From Scolanthus callimorphus (taxonomy: Eukaryota; Cnidaria; Anthozoa; Actiniaria; Edwardsiidae): a stretch of DNA of 64,000 nucleotides. The stretch is taken from NCBI GenBank assembly GCA_033964015.1, contig CM066912.1, forward strand, positions 18,153,073 through 18,217,072, in the 5' to 3' direction. Made by a program: the position numbers and the translations under genes. Positions 41,410 to 53,257 of the stretch are shown here, in pieces (position 1 is the first letter of the stretch; each line of letters begins with the position of its first letter). The notes under the pieces were generated by a model. That model was not told where the DNA came from. It ran no database searches and saw only the letters and a program-made list of their open reading frames with translations.

Positions 41410-43160
41410 AAAATATTTGCTTCATTTTGGCAAAGGGATAAAGTAAAAGCAAGGGCTTGGTAAAAGCCGTTCTTGTCGGTCGTGTCAGAGGAAGATTTCG
41501 TATTTCGTGCGCCTGCTGCGTGTATGACGTAATTTGTTTACTTCTCTCTGATTGGTTGATTTTTCGCGCGAAAATCTAAAAATAGCCCAAGCTATAAAAC
41601 ACATGTGAGAACCACCCAATAGGAGATGCACGCTCCTACTTATGAGCTTTTGACAAAGTATGGTTGTCTTAGCATGTTCCCTTGAGGAGAAACAATTTTT
41701 TCTTTGTATACCACAGGGATCCCATGTGTACAGATCCCATGTGTGCGCGGGCCTCCGCTTGCGCTGGAGCTCCACTATAAACATCAATGAAATACCGGGA
41801 GATCTTCCGCGCAAAAACTTGAACACCTTTTCCAGGCGAAGGGCAGATTTCGTGAGAGCTCTGTACTTTTCAAGAGTGTTTTCAATAGAGTTATATAGGA
41901 ATAATCAGGTGTGTTTGAAACCGTTTTAGCAATATTTTACAGGCGCTTGAACTATTTTATATGAGTGCATTTGATGAGGATTGACACGTTTGTCATGTGA
42001 AAGCTGTTTTGATGCAAAAATATGTTTCACTTTATTAGTAAATTTGGCGATTGAATTGCAATTTAGCGACCGTCCCATTTGGCGATCGGACTTCATCAAG
42101 TTGAGTCGACATGGCACGTAACTTTGTTGAGTTCTACGTACTTGACAATATAGTTCAAACTACGCTTGGTTCGCGAAAATAATCACCTTTCTAAAGAAAT
42201 ATCAGAAACAACACGGATGAAGGTTTGGTTTGTATGAAAATACAAGTTGACTTTGCTGGAAAATTTGAAACGTTATAGGAATCTTAGAAATGCATGTATA
42301 TGATATTGGAAGATTTAGAAAATACTACTTAAAACCCCATAATCAACTGGCATTCTTAGCGCACAATTTTGTTTATGCTTTGAATCAAATCTAGTTCCAA
42401 ATAATATCTAAAACGTTCTCTTGAATGTTTTAAACGTGTTTTTAAACGTGTTTTTAAAAGTTATCTACACAACGCTGTTTCATTATGGACTTGTTTTTAT
42501 GACGGTTTGAAGTGAACATTTCAAAACAGTAGAGAACTTGACCCATCTGACAGGACAGGATGCTAGGTGATTATGGAGTTTTAATCCTTTTCGTGCAATC
42601 AACAAGCCAACATCGATTTCATGACCTGAAGCGAATGTGTGAGGTCGATGTGTCAGGTCGATTCTTAACTTTTGCCACCTTCTTTTCGTTGTTCTGTCTT
42701 ATAGTTGTTTAGTCACAGAGGATTACCAGTTCGCTTGCATCATTTGGGTTTCCTCTGGAATCAATGCAGCGTTTACCTGGACCCTATTCTGTCATCCTCC
42801 ATCGTGGATTTTACCCTGAACACACGCGGGTTGAGAAATTCCTACCTAAACTACATTAGAGGTCTATCAGACTCAGCTCCGTGACGAGTTGTGCTTGTTA
42901 TTTGGAAGGCCAAGTCTTGCAAGGGCCATCATGCTACGTAATCTCATGATTTCCCAGTAAATCTCGGTAACTAAAGAAATAAAGAACAATTACTACGCGC
43001 TAACCTTTCATGTTTCTCGTTCTAGTAAAGGTCTAATAAAATACTTGAAGGACAGGACCAGTTGCTTGTCCTTCTTACTTTCGTCCTACTTTTTCTTTTC
43101 CTTTCTAAATTCTAAGAATACTCTAAATTTTAGGCCTCAAGACAGACCGGAAATGCTCTC
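41410..43160. other. Intergenic DNA, no gene recognised
   Basis: ORFs here (for example minus 41485-41826) carry no domain I can name. The repeated AGATTTCGT(A/G) at 41490 and 41846 may be a small decayed inverted repeat. Confidence 0.35.
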
Positions 43161-43169
43161 CTCTGTGAA

Positions 43170-43520
43170 ATGGCCAGAAAAGCAGCTGTAGATGAACGTG
43201 TTGTGGAAAGGAAAAGATGCTGCGCACTTGATGGGATGGTTAAGCAATTATTGAATGAGGTTGAGCATGACATCGATAATTTGAGGTTTGTGGGAAAGCA
43301 ATTGGGAAAGATTCAAAACGCAACACAAGAATTGCCATGCATTTGTAATTTCACACAAAATACCGCTGCAATTCCTCGGGCTCGGGCCAACAACCTATAC
43401 AGGCAACAGTTTCCGCTGATAAAAAGTGCGGGCTCTGGCCAACAACCTGTGCAGACAACTGTTTCCGCTGAAAATAGCGCAGGCACTTGCAAACTGCTAG
43501 AAGTGTCCGTAGTCTTCTAG
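43170..43520 (+). CDS. Uncharacterised 116-codon ORF
   Basis: An open frame with a lysine/arginine-rich start, a possible coiled-coil stretch (LDGMVKQLLNEVEHDIDNL, ~24-42) and a direct repeat (ARANNLYRQQFPLIKSAGSG against the following SGQQPVQTTVSAENSAG), from a ~54-bp tandem duplication at 43380-43490. No known domain. An ORF of this size can be chance; kept because it is the only longish frame in the region. Confidence 0.2.
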   Translation: MARKAAVDERVVERKRCCALDGMVKQLLNEVEHDIDNLRFVGKQLGKIQNATQELPCICNFTQNTAAIPRARANNLYRQQFPLIKSAGSGQQPVQTTVSAENSAGTCKLLEVSVVF

Positions 43521-43627
43521 CCAATCAGAAAACAAGTACCGAGTACAATGAATAATAAGACCGATATTTGCTATTTTCGTACCGAGTACAATGAATAATA
43601 AGACCGGATATTTGCTATTTTCGTACC

Positions 43628-43745
43628 CAACGATATTATTATTATTATTATTATTATAATTGTAAATAATTAGAAATTTATATAGTTGATTTTGGAATAA
43701 AGGTTATTTATTATTTTTATTATTATTATTATTATTATATTTTTT
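43628..43745. repeat. (ATT)n microsatellite clusters
   Basis: Two stretches of TTATTATTATTATT at 43630-43658 and 43709-43738 followed by a T run. Confidence 0.9.
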
Positions 43746-44609
43746 TTTTAGAACTTTATTGGACAGAATTAAATAATCACAAATTTAAATATCACATAAG
43801 AAAAATTATTTACAAGGGAATGGAAATGGAAATGGAAATGTTGGGCAGCCAACCCCAGTAATTATTGGATTAGGTTGAGCATGATATCTTGAATAAGCAA
43901 ACTAGGGCCTGTGTTATGCACGAGGTTTCGCAAATACACGATGTCATGCGAAAAACGAATTCATTAATTGTTTTATCATACATTTTAAAGAAGACAAATT
44001 GATACGATGCGAAATGACTTTTTCAAAATGACTTTATTCAAATTCAAAATGCTAAATGACTTCACTACTACTGAAAAAAGCAAACAGCACTATGTAAAGC
44101 TTCAATATGGCGTTCAAAAAAAAAATTCAAGCTTACAATACAAAATGCTTTTAAAAGAATAAGGAAACTGTAAACTTCAAATGACGAGGGGCTTGGGAAC
44201 GACGCCGACTTTGAACTTGACATGATAAATGCAATATATCTGCTGCAGATATTGCACTTAGCATGTCAAGCTCACACGACATTGATAATTGATAGTTTAC
44301 TTTCCGCCAATCAGATTTGTGATACTGAGTCCAATGTATAATAATCGAAATTATTGGTGTTCGTACATTTGAAGTTGTTTTCTACATTTGCCATTCCATC
44401 TGGACCAGTTCTAACGACAGGACAGGTTTTCCGTAGAATTCCGCAATAAATTCAACCCCGTGCGTAATAACGAGATACGTTCCTTCACGGCCTGAAGATG
44501 CGCTAAAAGTTATCTTCGTTATCTATTGCCCCAAATCTTGTATGGTTTACTGCGGTATTAAGCTTTTTGCCGTCTTTATTGTGAACACATGATTTCAAGA
44601 AGCTTTCCT
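43746..44609. other. AT-rich intergenic DNA
   Basis: TGGAAATGGAAATGGAAATG short repeat at 43820; otherwise no gene or clear element. Confidence 0.35.
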
Positions 44610-45302
44610 TTAAGGTGGATCGACCCAGTAATTTTGCACCCATACCAACCAATTTTGAACCTCTCATATAAAAACAGGTTGATTTCTATAGCGCAGCCAA
44701 TATAACATACCTACTACAAATAGACTGAAATACTACAAATAGACTGAATACATGTCAGTAAAAAAATTGGGGAGATCGGAGTTAGAATCACGTGACAATC
44801 AGGCAACGCCTATTTTTACTCTCACCCCACTTTCAGACTGTACCGACATTTTTTTCGATAAATGCTCTACGGTACCTGGAGATTGAGTGATCGCCTACGT
44901 GTAACCGAAGTTTGACTAAATTCTACAAGCCCGATCTGAAGATATTTTAGGATGTAAAATTCAGTTTAGTGAATAAATATGTCAGAGTTTGTTACTTCAT
45001 GGTTATAAATTGAAGTTTTTTTATAGCTCATTCTATTTGTAATTGTTCAAGGAAGGTCATGCTTTTGATTAAAATTCAATATTATTTTGCGATTTCGAAA
45101 AATATAGAAATATAGGTATCAACATAATTGCCCCACGCATCAGCTCAACGCGAAATTTGGGCCTAGTTTCACGAAATTTGGTCTGATTTAAAAAATCGTA
45201 GTTTATTTCACTTCAAATTTTTGGACGACTCCAATGGATCAATGTAAAGTTTGTCTCCAACGATTCATATTAATTGAAATCCTGTAAGGCTGTCAACTGG
45301 GA

Positions 45303-45632
45303 ACGCAAAGATCGGTAAATATTGGATGGATTTCTTTAGTTTCTACTCTGGGATTTGCTATTGTTCCCCGTTCGGCACAAAATCGAATTCCAATGGGGCG
45401 CACGTGGGCTTGTCCTTGCTTGGCTAGTCTCCGATGTATGATAATTTTCTGAGGTTTTTCGGTCTTTTGTTATGCATTTAATTACCATATGTCGGGGACG
45501 ATTCGGAGAGCAGTCACGCGCGAATATCAACGTGTGCCGCACTGGAATTCGATTTTGTGCCGAACAAAGAACAAAAGCTAGTCCCTGAGCAGAAACTACA
45601 CGAATCCATCCAATATTTATTGATCTTTGCGT
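45303..45632. mobile_element. Smaller fold-back inside the large element
   Basis: CAAAGATCGGTAAATATTGG at the left and CCAATATTTATTGATCTTTG at the right, with GGCACAAAATCGAATTCCA / TGGAATTCGATTTTGTGCC inside; arms of ~95 bp. Confidence 0.88.
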
Positions 45633-45639
45633 CCATAGT

Positions 45640-46494
45640 TTATAACCATAGAGGATTGCAGCAAAAGTACTCGAGGATGCAAGGAAAGCAAAGAGGCCAC
45701 TGTTTATAGCCTTTGTGGACCTGAAGGTGCCTACGATCGGATCCCGAGGGATGCCTTGTTTAAATGTCTAGAGATCCGACTGAAATCCCCGCGTCTGGTA
45801 TCTATACTACGCGCACTCTATACTGGTACGAAGGCATACGTGAAAGGAAGCAAGCACCTGTTTGATACACTTGTCGGATGTAGACAGGGAGCACTTGAAT
45901 CACCAATCCTTTTCAACATCTATATGACTTCGTAGTTCGCATCGCCCGCCATGAAGTACTGAAGGAATGCCCAGACTCGGGTATAAAGGTTGAGTATTCC
46001 ATACCAAATGAAGTATCGCCACGGGAATATCGCCTGAGAGCCCCGGCTCGCGGGACTACCCAGATAACGGAACTGTTATATGCCGATGATGAGGCAATTT
46101 TGGCCAACTCTGTAGAAGAACTGAAGACCATCCTAGAAATCTATGACAGAACCTTCACACGTTTTGGGCTGAAGATGTCATACAGTAAAACCGAGACTAT
46201 GGCCTTCAATGTCGATGACGCAATAAAGAACCAAGAAAGCTTGATAAACATTGGCAATAACAAAATCAAGAATGTGGGAACTTTCAAGTATCTTGGGTGC
46301 ACGATTACCAATGACGAGGCAAAACATCTCGCTTCCTGCATGCAAGGATCGGGGCTGCCTTTCAGAAGTGGAACGACCTTAAACACGTTCTCACAGACCG
46401 ACGGATACGATTGTCAACGCGGGTTAGGTTTCTAACGACGTGTGTGCGGTCTCGCCTTCTGTACAGCATTCAGGCCTGGTCACTTACCGAGGCA
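45640..46494 (+). pseudogene. Older LINE reverse transcriptase, first part (interrupted)
   Basis: Plus-strand RT of a non-LTR retrotransposon: IAFVDLKGAYDRIPRDAL-type palm motif, GCRQGALESPILFN, the catalytic LLYADDEAIL box, then FKYLGCTITND. The frame shifts near 45930 and again near 46330. It ends at the target duplication 46495-46505, where another LINE has inserted, and resumes after 49300. The 5' part, including the endonuclease, is absent. Confidence 0.85.
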
Positions 46495-46505
46495 GAGCTT
46501 GATAC
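46495..46505. repeat. Left copy of 11-bp target site duplication
   Basis: GAGCTTGATAC, identical to 49290-49300, flanking the inserted younger LINE. Confidence 0.93.
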
Positions 46506-49289
46506 TTACTTACTTACTTATCCTCTTCTTCCCAGGTGAGAAATAAGGCCGCGACAAGGCGACGCCATTTTTGGCGATCCTTTGCTAGTTTCTGCGCCTC
46601 GCCCCAGGTCAGCCCCATCTCCTGAAGCTCAGCCTGGACTGTCCTTCGCCAGGTTGTTCTAGGCCGTCCAGGCTTACGCCTCCCAACAGGGGTCCATTGG
46701 ATCGATGTCCGAGGGATGCTACCCTGCTCCATCCTGAGTACGTGGCCAAGCCACTTTAGGCGACGGCACTTAATCTCGTGCAGGATGTTGTTGGAGCCCG
46801 TTTTGTGGTAGAGGTCTTCGTTGGACACCTTTTGAGGCCAAAAGATGCGGCATATCTTCCGCAGGCACCCATTGTGGAAAGCACTGATCTTGTTCATGTC
46901 TGCTTTCACAACACGCCAGCACTCAGATCCGTAAAGGAGGACAGATTTGACGTTACTGTGATACAGTCTCAGCTTGGTCTTCAGGCTGTACTGCTTGGAT
47001 TTCCAGATGGGTTGAAGCCGTGCAAAGGCCCCTCGCGCCTTGCCTAACCTAGATTGAATGTCCTTCTTCGCTGCATTATCCTTGCCGATGAGACTGCCCA
47101 GATAGGTGAATTCGTCTACGGAGTCAAGAGCTTTTCCATGGAGAGTTATAGATGAAGGATTGGTCGAATTGATGGACATGACTTTGGTCTTTGAGGTGTT
47201 GATATTAAGTCCAGTTTGGCTAGAAAACGTTTCTAGTCTGTCAGTTTTCTCCTGCAGATGGTCACTCCTCGAAGAGAGGACTGCCAGATCGTCGGCAAAG
47301 TCTAGATCCTCGAGGTGGGAGAAAAGCGTCCACTGGATGCCCCTGGCCTTATCTGAAGTTGTCTGTCGCATGATCCAGTCGATGGTCACTAGGAATAACA
47401 TGGGGGAAAGGATGCAGCCTTGACGAACACCAGAATTCACTGGAAATGGTTCTGAGATGGCACTGCCGTCGGTGATAACGCTGCACTCAAAGTGACTATA
47501 GAAGAGGTTGATAAGTGTGATGATCTTAACAGGGATCCCATATGACTCCAGAATCTTCCAAAGAGTATTTCTATGCACACTATCGAACGCTTTCCTAAAG
47601 TCTATAAAGTTGATGTACAGGGGGGCATTCCATTCCAGGCACTGCTCTATGATGTTCCTCAGTGTGAAGATCTGGTCTATGCATCCTCGCCCCTTGCGAA
47701 ATCCAGCCTGTTCCTGTCTCAGCCTGCTGTCGATGGCTGAATCAATTCGCTGAAGAAGAATCCTGCAAAAGACTTTGCTTGGAATGGAGAGAAGTGTTAT
47801 GCCACGCCAGTTGTCACAGTTTTGTAGGTTGCCTTTCTTTGGAAGTTTAATGATAAGACCCTTGGCCCAGTCATCTGGGATGGTGTTTGTGTCCCAAATC
47901 TTGCTAAAGAGGTCGACCAGCACAGTTGTAGCGGTATCAAGATCAGCTTGAAGCATTTCCGCGTGGATGGAGTCAACTCCGGGTGCTTTGCCATTCTTCA
48001 TGGCTCTGATAGCTTCTCTAACCTCCAAAGCTGTGGGTGGACCTATATCGATGTTAAGAACATCATGTGATGGAGGGGGACTTGCTGGCTCATCTGGTTC
48101 AGGTTGGTTGAGAACTTCCTGGAAGTGCTGAACCCATCGGGCTGCCTGCTCACGCTCGGTTGTCAGTGGAGAACCGTCCTTGGCTATAACTGGTGGTGAA
48201 TGGCTGATGTATTACCGCAAAGTTGTTTGGTAATCTTGTAAACCGTGCTCAGCTCTCCTCTCATAGCAGCAAGCTCGGCTTTGCAAGCCATCTGTTCAAT
48301 GAATGTTCGTTTGTCCTTTCTGGCGCTCCTCTTCACTTCTCTATCTTTGGACACATATGTCCGTTGGGCCTGTTCTTGTAGCCTGGGTGATTTGGTGTTG
48401 AGCATCTTCAGTTTAAGTTGTTTCCGTTCGTCTATCTTCTCCCATGTCTCGGGTGTTAACCATTGCTTGTTCTTCTTCTTCTTGTAGCCTATGGTGCTGG
48501 CTGCTGCCTCATTGTATGTAGTCTTGATCTCATTCCAGCTTGTTTCAACTGGGATGTCATCCTCAGTAATGTCGGCAAGAGCTTGAAAGCGGTTCCTTAC
48601 CTCTAAGACAAACTGCTTTTGGATCTTGGGGCACTTAAGCTTGACAATATCAAGTTGTTTCCTTTGCTGGTCTTGTTTCCTTACCTTGCGAAGTTTCAGT
48701 TTCACTGTTGCTACAACTAGGTTGTGGTCACTCGATACATCGCCTCCTCGAAACGCCCTTACATTTTCAAGAGATCGCCGCCATTTTCCATTGATGATGA
48801 GATGGTCAATCTGATTGAATGTTCTACTGTCTGGTGACCTCCAAGTGAATTTGTGGATGTTCTTGTGGGGGAAGATGGTACCTCCAATTACAAGGTTGTT
48901 GTTGAGACAGAAATCAGCAAGGCGTTCGCCGTTGTTGTTCATTTTGCCACAGCCATGCTTGCCCATAGCTCTTTCTTAGTTGCTGTTGTCTTAGCATTTA
49001 AGTCGCCAGTAACCAGAAGCATGTCGTGGCGGGGAACCTGGGATATAACTTGGGTTAGATGTTCATACCAGTCATCTTTTGCGTCGTCATCGGCTTCGTT
49101 TGTTGGTGCGTAACACTGGATGATCGTAAGCTTACAATATTTAGAATCAAAACGGGCTCTCAGGATTCGGTCGATGATTGGCTCCCATTCTAATAAGGTG
49201 TTTACAAACTTCTTGGCAATAATCAAAGCCACGCCGTTGGTGTGGGTGCTTTCGTGTCCTGAATACAATATGACCGAGCCATCAGATGT
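46506..49289 (-). mobile_element. Younger, 5'-truncated LINE inserted into the older LINE
   Basis: Minus strand: remains of the AP-like endonuclease (48939-49268, IQCYAPTNEADDDAKDDWY, LLVTGDLNAKT; then 48184-48966 with FNQIDHLIING and SSDHNLVVATV), then the reverse transcriptase (46514-48180: MKNGKAPGVDSIHAEMLQ, LPKKGNLQNCDNWRGITLL, GFRKGRGCIDQIF, FRKAFDSVH, GVRQGCILSPMLF, FADDLAVLSS) and the C-terminal RRLKWLGHVLRM / GRRKPGRPRTTWRR block. Two frame changes, near 48960 and 48190, break the ORF; the RT part (>=504 codons) is intact. The 3' end is a (TAAG)n tail that also supplies the stop codon. The endonuclease start is missing, as in typical target-primed 5' truncations. Clade not assigned. 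Confidence 0.92.
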
Positions 49290-49300
49290 GAGCTTGATAC

Positions 49301-49699
49301 CCTTGAGGCTATATGGACTGGGTTTCTGAGGAAAATGGTCAAAGGGGGGTATGCCCGAAAAAACGTCCCGACAAATAAGGGAAAGAAAGTAACTGATGGC
49401 AAGGAATTAGACTGCCGTTTTGAACTATTGAACGAGAGAGTCAGAGAGATAACACAAACGCTACCAATCCGCAACTTCTGTTACCGTCAACATGTCAAAT
49501 ATATCAGTCATATATGCCGGTTAGAGAACAGTGCCTTGCAAAAACAGGTGTTGTTTAGCGTGAAAACCCCCAGGAAAGTCTGGAAAAAATAGAGACAGTG
49601 CTGGGCGTCGACAGCACACAAGCTAGACGAGCTATGATGTCGAAGACAGACATCCTGCTACTGCTGGAACAGAGACTACCGACTCTCCAGCAGTAGCGC
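49301..49699 (+). pseudogene. Older LINE, continuation of the interrupted ORF and its 3' end
   Basis: Continues the frame broken at 46494: LEAIWTGFLRKMVKGG-like text, RNFCYRQHVKYISHICRL, ENSALQKQVLFSV and, after an in-frame stop near 49590 or a frame change, SKTDILLLLEQRLPTLQQ to a stop at ~49697. The (TGATGA)n-like stretch at 49730 follows. Removing 46506-49300 restores continuity of the element at DNA level. Confidence 0.8.
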
Positions 49700-49970
49700 C
49701 CCAAGGCCAGCAGTGTGCCAAGCGGGAAGACTGATGATGATGATGATTTCAATGAATATGAACTTTGGAGACAAACTTTACATTGATCAATCGGAGTCGT
49801 CCAAAAATTTGAACTGAAAAAAAAAACCCACGATTTTTCCAATCAGTCCAAAGTTCGTGAAACTAGGCCCAAATTTCGCAGTAAGCTGATGCGTGGGGCC
49901 ATTATGTTGATACTAACATTTGTATCCTTTTCGAAATCGCAAAGAAATATTTAATTCTTATAACTAGAAG

Positions 49971-51000
49971 TATCTTTCCGATAGTGAAGTGCTCGGAGGT
50001 TCAATTATGATATATTTTTGTCAGTCTCATCAATTGCGCCTTTTAGTCGTGCTGACAGTACGAGGCTCTGGTTGCAGACTGAATCGGATGACCTTGAATA
50101 CAGTAAAAACCCGCGTATAAGAACCCGAGAATTAAGAACTTGGTAGCATCAATTTCCCTTTTTTAACTACCCTTTTTATAAGAACTTTACAGTGTAAACA
50201 TGAGAGAAATAATTCAAAATGATTTAGCCTAAACCAAGAAAAAGTAGGTTCTTATACGCGGGTATTTACTGTATAGGATTTCCATATAAAAGACGAGAAT
50301 GAGAAATGTCTGGTTTTAGTTGGGGCAATTTGAGGCTATCTAGGAGATTAAAGCTCCATGAACATAAAGTTTGTGTACGAGATTTTGGGGGATTCCCTCT
50401 CTGGTTCAGCAAACTACCCCCGGCTAATAATACTCAAATTGATCCAAGTTGAGAAGACCTGAGTTGGCCAAGTAGCTTTAAACTGTGGAAATTAGACTAG
50501 CTATGTCTTGTGTTCGAGAAAGACAAATAACTCAAAGAGGTCACTGAGTCATTCCATTATTAAAGTTCTTTGAAAGTCGGCAAATATTTCGTGGAAAGGT
50601 TCGAAAAGGTGCCAAAATACACTTAAAAACATCTACAAATGCAATTGAGACTGACAAAGGAAATATTAATAACCGTCACTTACCGATAATCTCCAAAAAA
50701 CACAAACATTTCTTTAAACCGATCTACAAATCCTAAATGTTGTCAATTTTGACATGAATAGTTTGCTAAAATGGAACTGTGCCACTGACTGGTTACTGAA
50801 CCCAAACTGAACCCAAAATCGCTCGGCGCCTATATAACTGTCCCGCGCATGCGCTACCACAGGTAACCCGCACATGAACCACAGGTAACCCGCGTCAGTA
50901 TGAAAACCAATGTAAAACGGTATGTAATGCATTCCTACGTGCAAATCAAGGCAAGATTAGACTTGCTCTCCGCTCGCTGCGCTCGCTCCGCTCGCTCCGA
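49971..51000. mobile_element. Insertion in the right arm of the large fold-back
   Basis: The left arm has no counterpart for this ~1.03-kb stretch. It holds a MITE (50099-50275), a tandem pair of CCACAGGTAACCCGC (50858 and 50880) and CTCCGCTCGCTGCGCTCGCT near its end. No ORF with a known domain. Confidence 0.6.
50099..50275. mobile_element. TA-flanked MITE
   Basis: CAGTAAAAACCCGCGTATAA at the left and TTATACGCGGGTATTTACTG at the right, followed by GAACC/GGTTC; TA on both sides as made by Tc1/mariner-type transposases. Interior AT-rich. Confidence 0.85.
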
Positions 51001-51667
51001 GCAAAAAGCATGAACTTCGTTAAACATACACAAATAGAATGAGCTATAAAAACGTTCAATTTATAACCATGAAGCATCAAACTCTGCCATGTTAATTCAT
51101 AACACTGGATTTTACATAAATTATAGCCCTAATTTATAAATCCTAAAATATCTTCAGATCGGGCTTGTAGAATTTAGTCAAACTTCGGTTACACGTAGGC
51201 AATCAGTCAATCTCGAGGTACCGTAGAGCATTTATCGAAAAAATGCCGGTACAGCCTGAAACTGGGGTGAGAGTAAAAATAGGCGTGGCCCGATTGTCAC
51301 GTGATACTAACTCCGATCACCCCAACTTTTGTACTGACATGCATTTCAGTCTATGGGTAGTATGTGTGTTATATTGGCTGCGCTATAGAAATCAAACTGT
51401 TTTTATATGAGAGGTTCAAAATTGGTTGGCATAGTTGCAAAATTACTGGGTCGATCCACCTTAAATATCATTCATGTGTCGTAGCCCGGAGTTTAGGTAT
51501 CAGAAATTGTGATTCTCAAGCTTCCACAGAGCTGAAGTTAAGTTGCCTATCTATATTTTTTTTTCTCTTACAATGAACCGGGAATCACGACATCTGACAC
51601 ATGAAAAAACAAGGGTATTTCCAAACAGGGCACACTTCATTAGAAAGCTCTTTACGAGTAGCTTTTT

Positions 51668-51793
51668 GTTTTAAGTAATGCCATTTGGCACACTCGGGAA
51701 ATTAGGGATTAAATTTCCCCGAGACCCGGGCTGCGCCCTCGCGGCTTTTAAAAATTCTTCCAGGGGTCTCCCTAATTTCCCGAGTGTGCCATG
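51668..51793. mobile_element. Small fold-back element
   Basis: GCCATTTGGCACACTCGGGA at the left and TCCCGAGTGTGCCATGG at the right; AATTAGGGA / TCCCTAATT inside. About 125 bp. Confidence 0.8.
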
Positions 51794-52171
51794 GTATTAG
51801 TTTGTAATACTATGATCGCTGAGGAAATAAACCCGTAGTTCGAGTGCAGCTTAGCTCTGGATAAAGAAACATGGTTCAGTGAACAAGCGCAGCGACTATT
51901 GTAATTTGGTCTCCCAAGAGACCTTGCATCGGGGAACTGAAAATGCCTAATTCTGATCGCAATATTCATGCAAAAACCATGTTTGCCTCACAGTTAAGAC
52001 GGACTCCTTACATCACTGATACTCCGGGTTCGAATAACACATATACGTTTTTTTCTCCCTTTTTTTCGTTACTATCATGATCGTCATGACGTCACGAGAG
52101 GGAAATTTAGTAAAAGACAAAGGATTCTTGTGTCTACTAAATTTCCCTTGCATTTATAATATGGGAATTTG

Positions 52172-52305
52172 TATAGGTAATCATACGACTTCGAGTTCAA
52201 TTTGGGATTAATTGCACGAGTGAGTTTTTCAAAAAGCTCAAATTGCACTCGCCCTGTGTAATTAATCCCAAATTGAACGAGAATAGTCGTATGATTACTT
52301 ATTAA
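52172..52305. mobile_element. Fold-back element
   Basis: GTAATCATACGACTTCGAGT and ACTATTCGTATGATTAC-type inverted ends, with TCAATTTGGGATTAATTGCAC / TAATTAATCCCAAATTGA. The adjacent AATATGGATGCAAAAATTTTT is the complement of a segment at 53141-53163, so the whole 52140-53163 may be one decayed larger element. Confidence 0.8.
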
Positions 52306-53257
52306 TAATATGGATGCAAAAATTTTTAGAGAAGACCTTATTTGCAGCGGCCACAAATGCACTGAACGCGTGCGAGACAAGCGAGCAAAGTTTACGAAAC
52401 TTAACTTGACATAAATATACTTGACACAACAAATTTATTTTATGCAAGAAGCAGGTGGAATTCTGTTTTGACAATCATAAACTTTATGTCAGATTCCAAG
52501 GTAAAATAACATAAGAGAGGCTAGCTGTATTAATTAATAATTATTAATTGGTTGGTTTCTTTCAGTTTGAATTGCTTTTGAAAGCAATTGGGCAGAATAT
52601 TGTCCAGAAAGGTAAACATAGCTAGGTAAACTTCCACAGAAGACATACCTGAAGTCTTCTCTTGTGTAAACTTTCTTGTAACAGCTAAACAACCAAGATT
52701 GACAGAAATTTGATCCGGAAAACTGTCCGTATCGCATGTGTTCTTGTAGACTTCTAGTTCATTTTCATCGCTGGCATTTCCCGCTGCTAGATTCGCAGTC
52801 AATATCCTTCCATAACAAAGAATGAAAATTTAAACAAGTCTTGCTCAAATCCATAAGGAATTCACATTTTCATTTCCACAAGTTTCGGAAGATAATTTTC
52901 ATGAAAAGGAACCGATTTTCTCCTTCCACATCCAGAGCCGATCTCCGATCTTGTTGACAAGGCTCAAACAGGTCGAGTGGCGTGACAGCTAGCGCGCATT
53001 TGATTGGCTCGTTCGCAAAATCCATTGTTTATTTAGCCAATCAGCTTCATGAAATACCTGCACTCATTTGAGTGCAATTACTTTTTTGGAGTGCAAATTA
53101 CTTTTGTAATTGCACTGCTCTCGACCAATCAGAATCGAGAAATTTTTGCATCCATATTTTAAGCTAGTAAATGTCCCTCGGAGAACACAAGAAACCGAGG
53201 CGATCATCGTATTACTAAGCTTATCATCGCTTAGGGAAATATTCATCACTTTCTTAC

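Larger units (their letters stand above)
44614..51460. mobile_element. 6.8-kb TTAA-flanked fold-back element with ~650-bp inverted arms
   Basis: TTAA (44610-44613) GGTGGATCGACCCAGTAATT begins the left arm; AATTACTGGGTCGATCCACC TTAA (51461-51464) ends the right. The arms pair over 44614-45265 on the left and 49745-49970 plus ~51000-51460 on the right; the right arm is split by a ~1.03-kb insertion. Matching blocks include TTCAGATCGGGCTTGTAGAA, TTTATAACCATGAAG and GACAAACTTTACATTGATC. The unpaired centre holds a smaller fold-back and two nested LINEs. No piggyBac-type transposase is visible. Confidence 0.85.

Noticed and set aside
46778..49113. Plus-strand ORFs opposite the LINE (for example 47106-47423 and 48853-49113)
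   Set aside because: They mirror the minus-strand LINE ORFs and have no own domain.
52530..52802. 90-codon minus-strand ORF as the missing Rabin8 last exon
   Set aside because: It lacks the conserved C-terminal helix pattern and no acceptor in the needed phase gives a family-like sequence.
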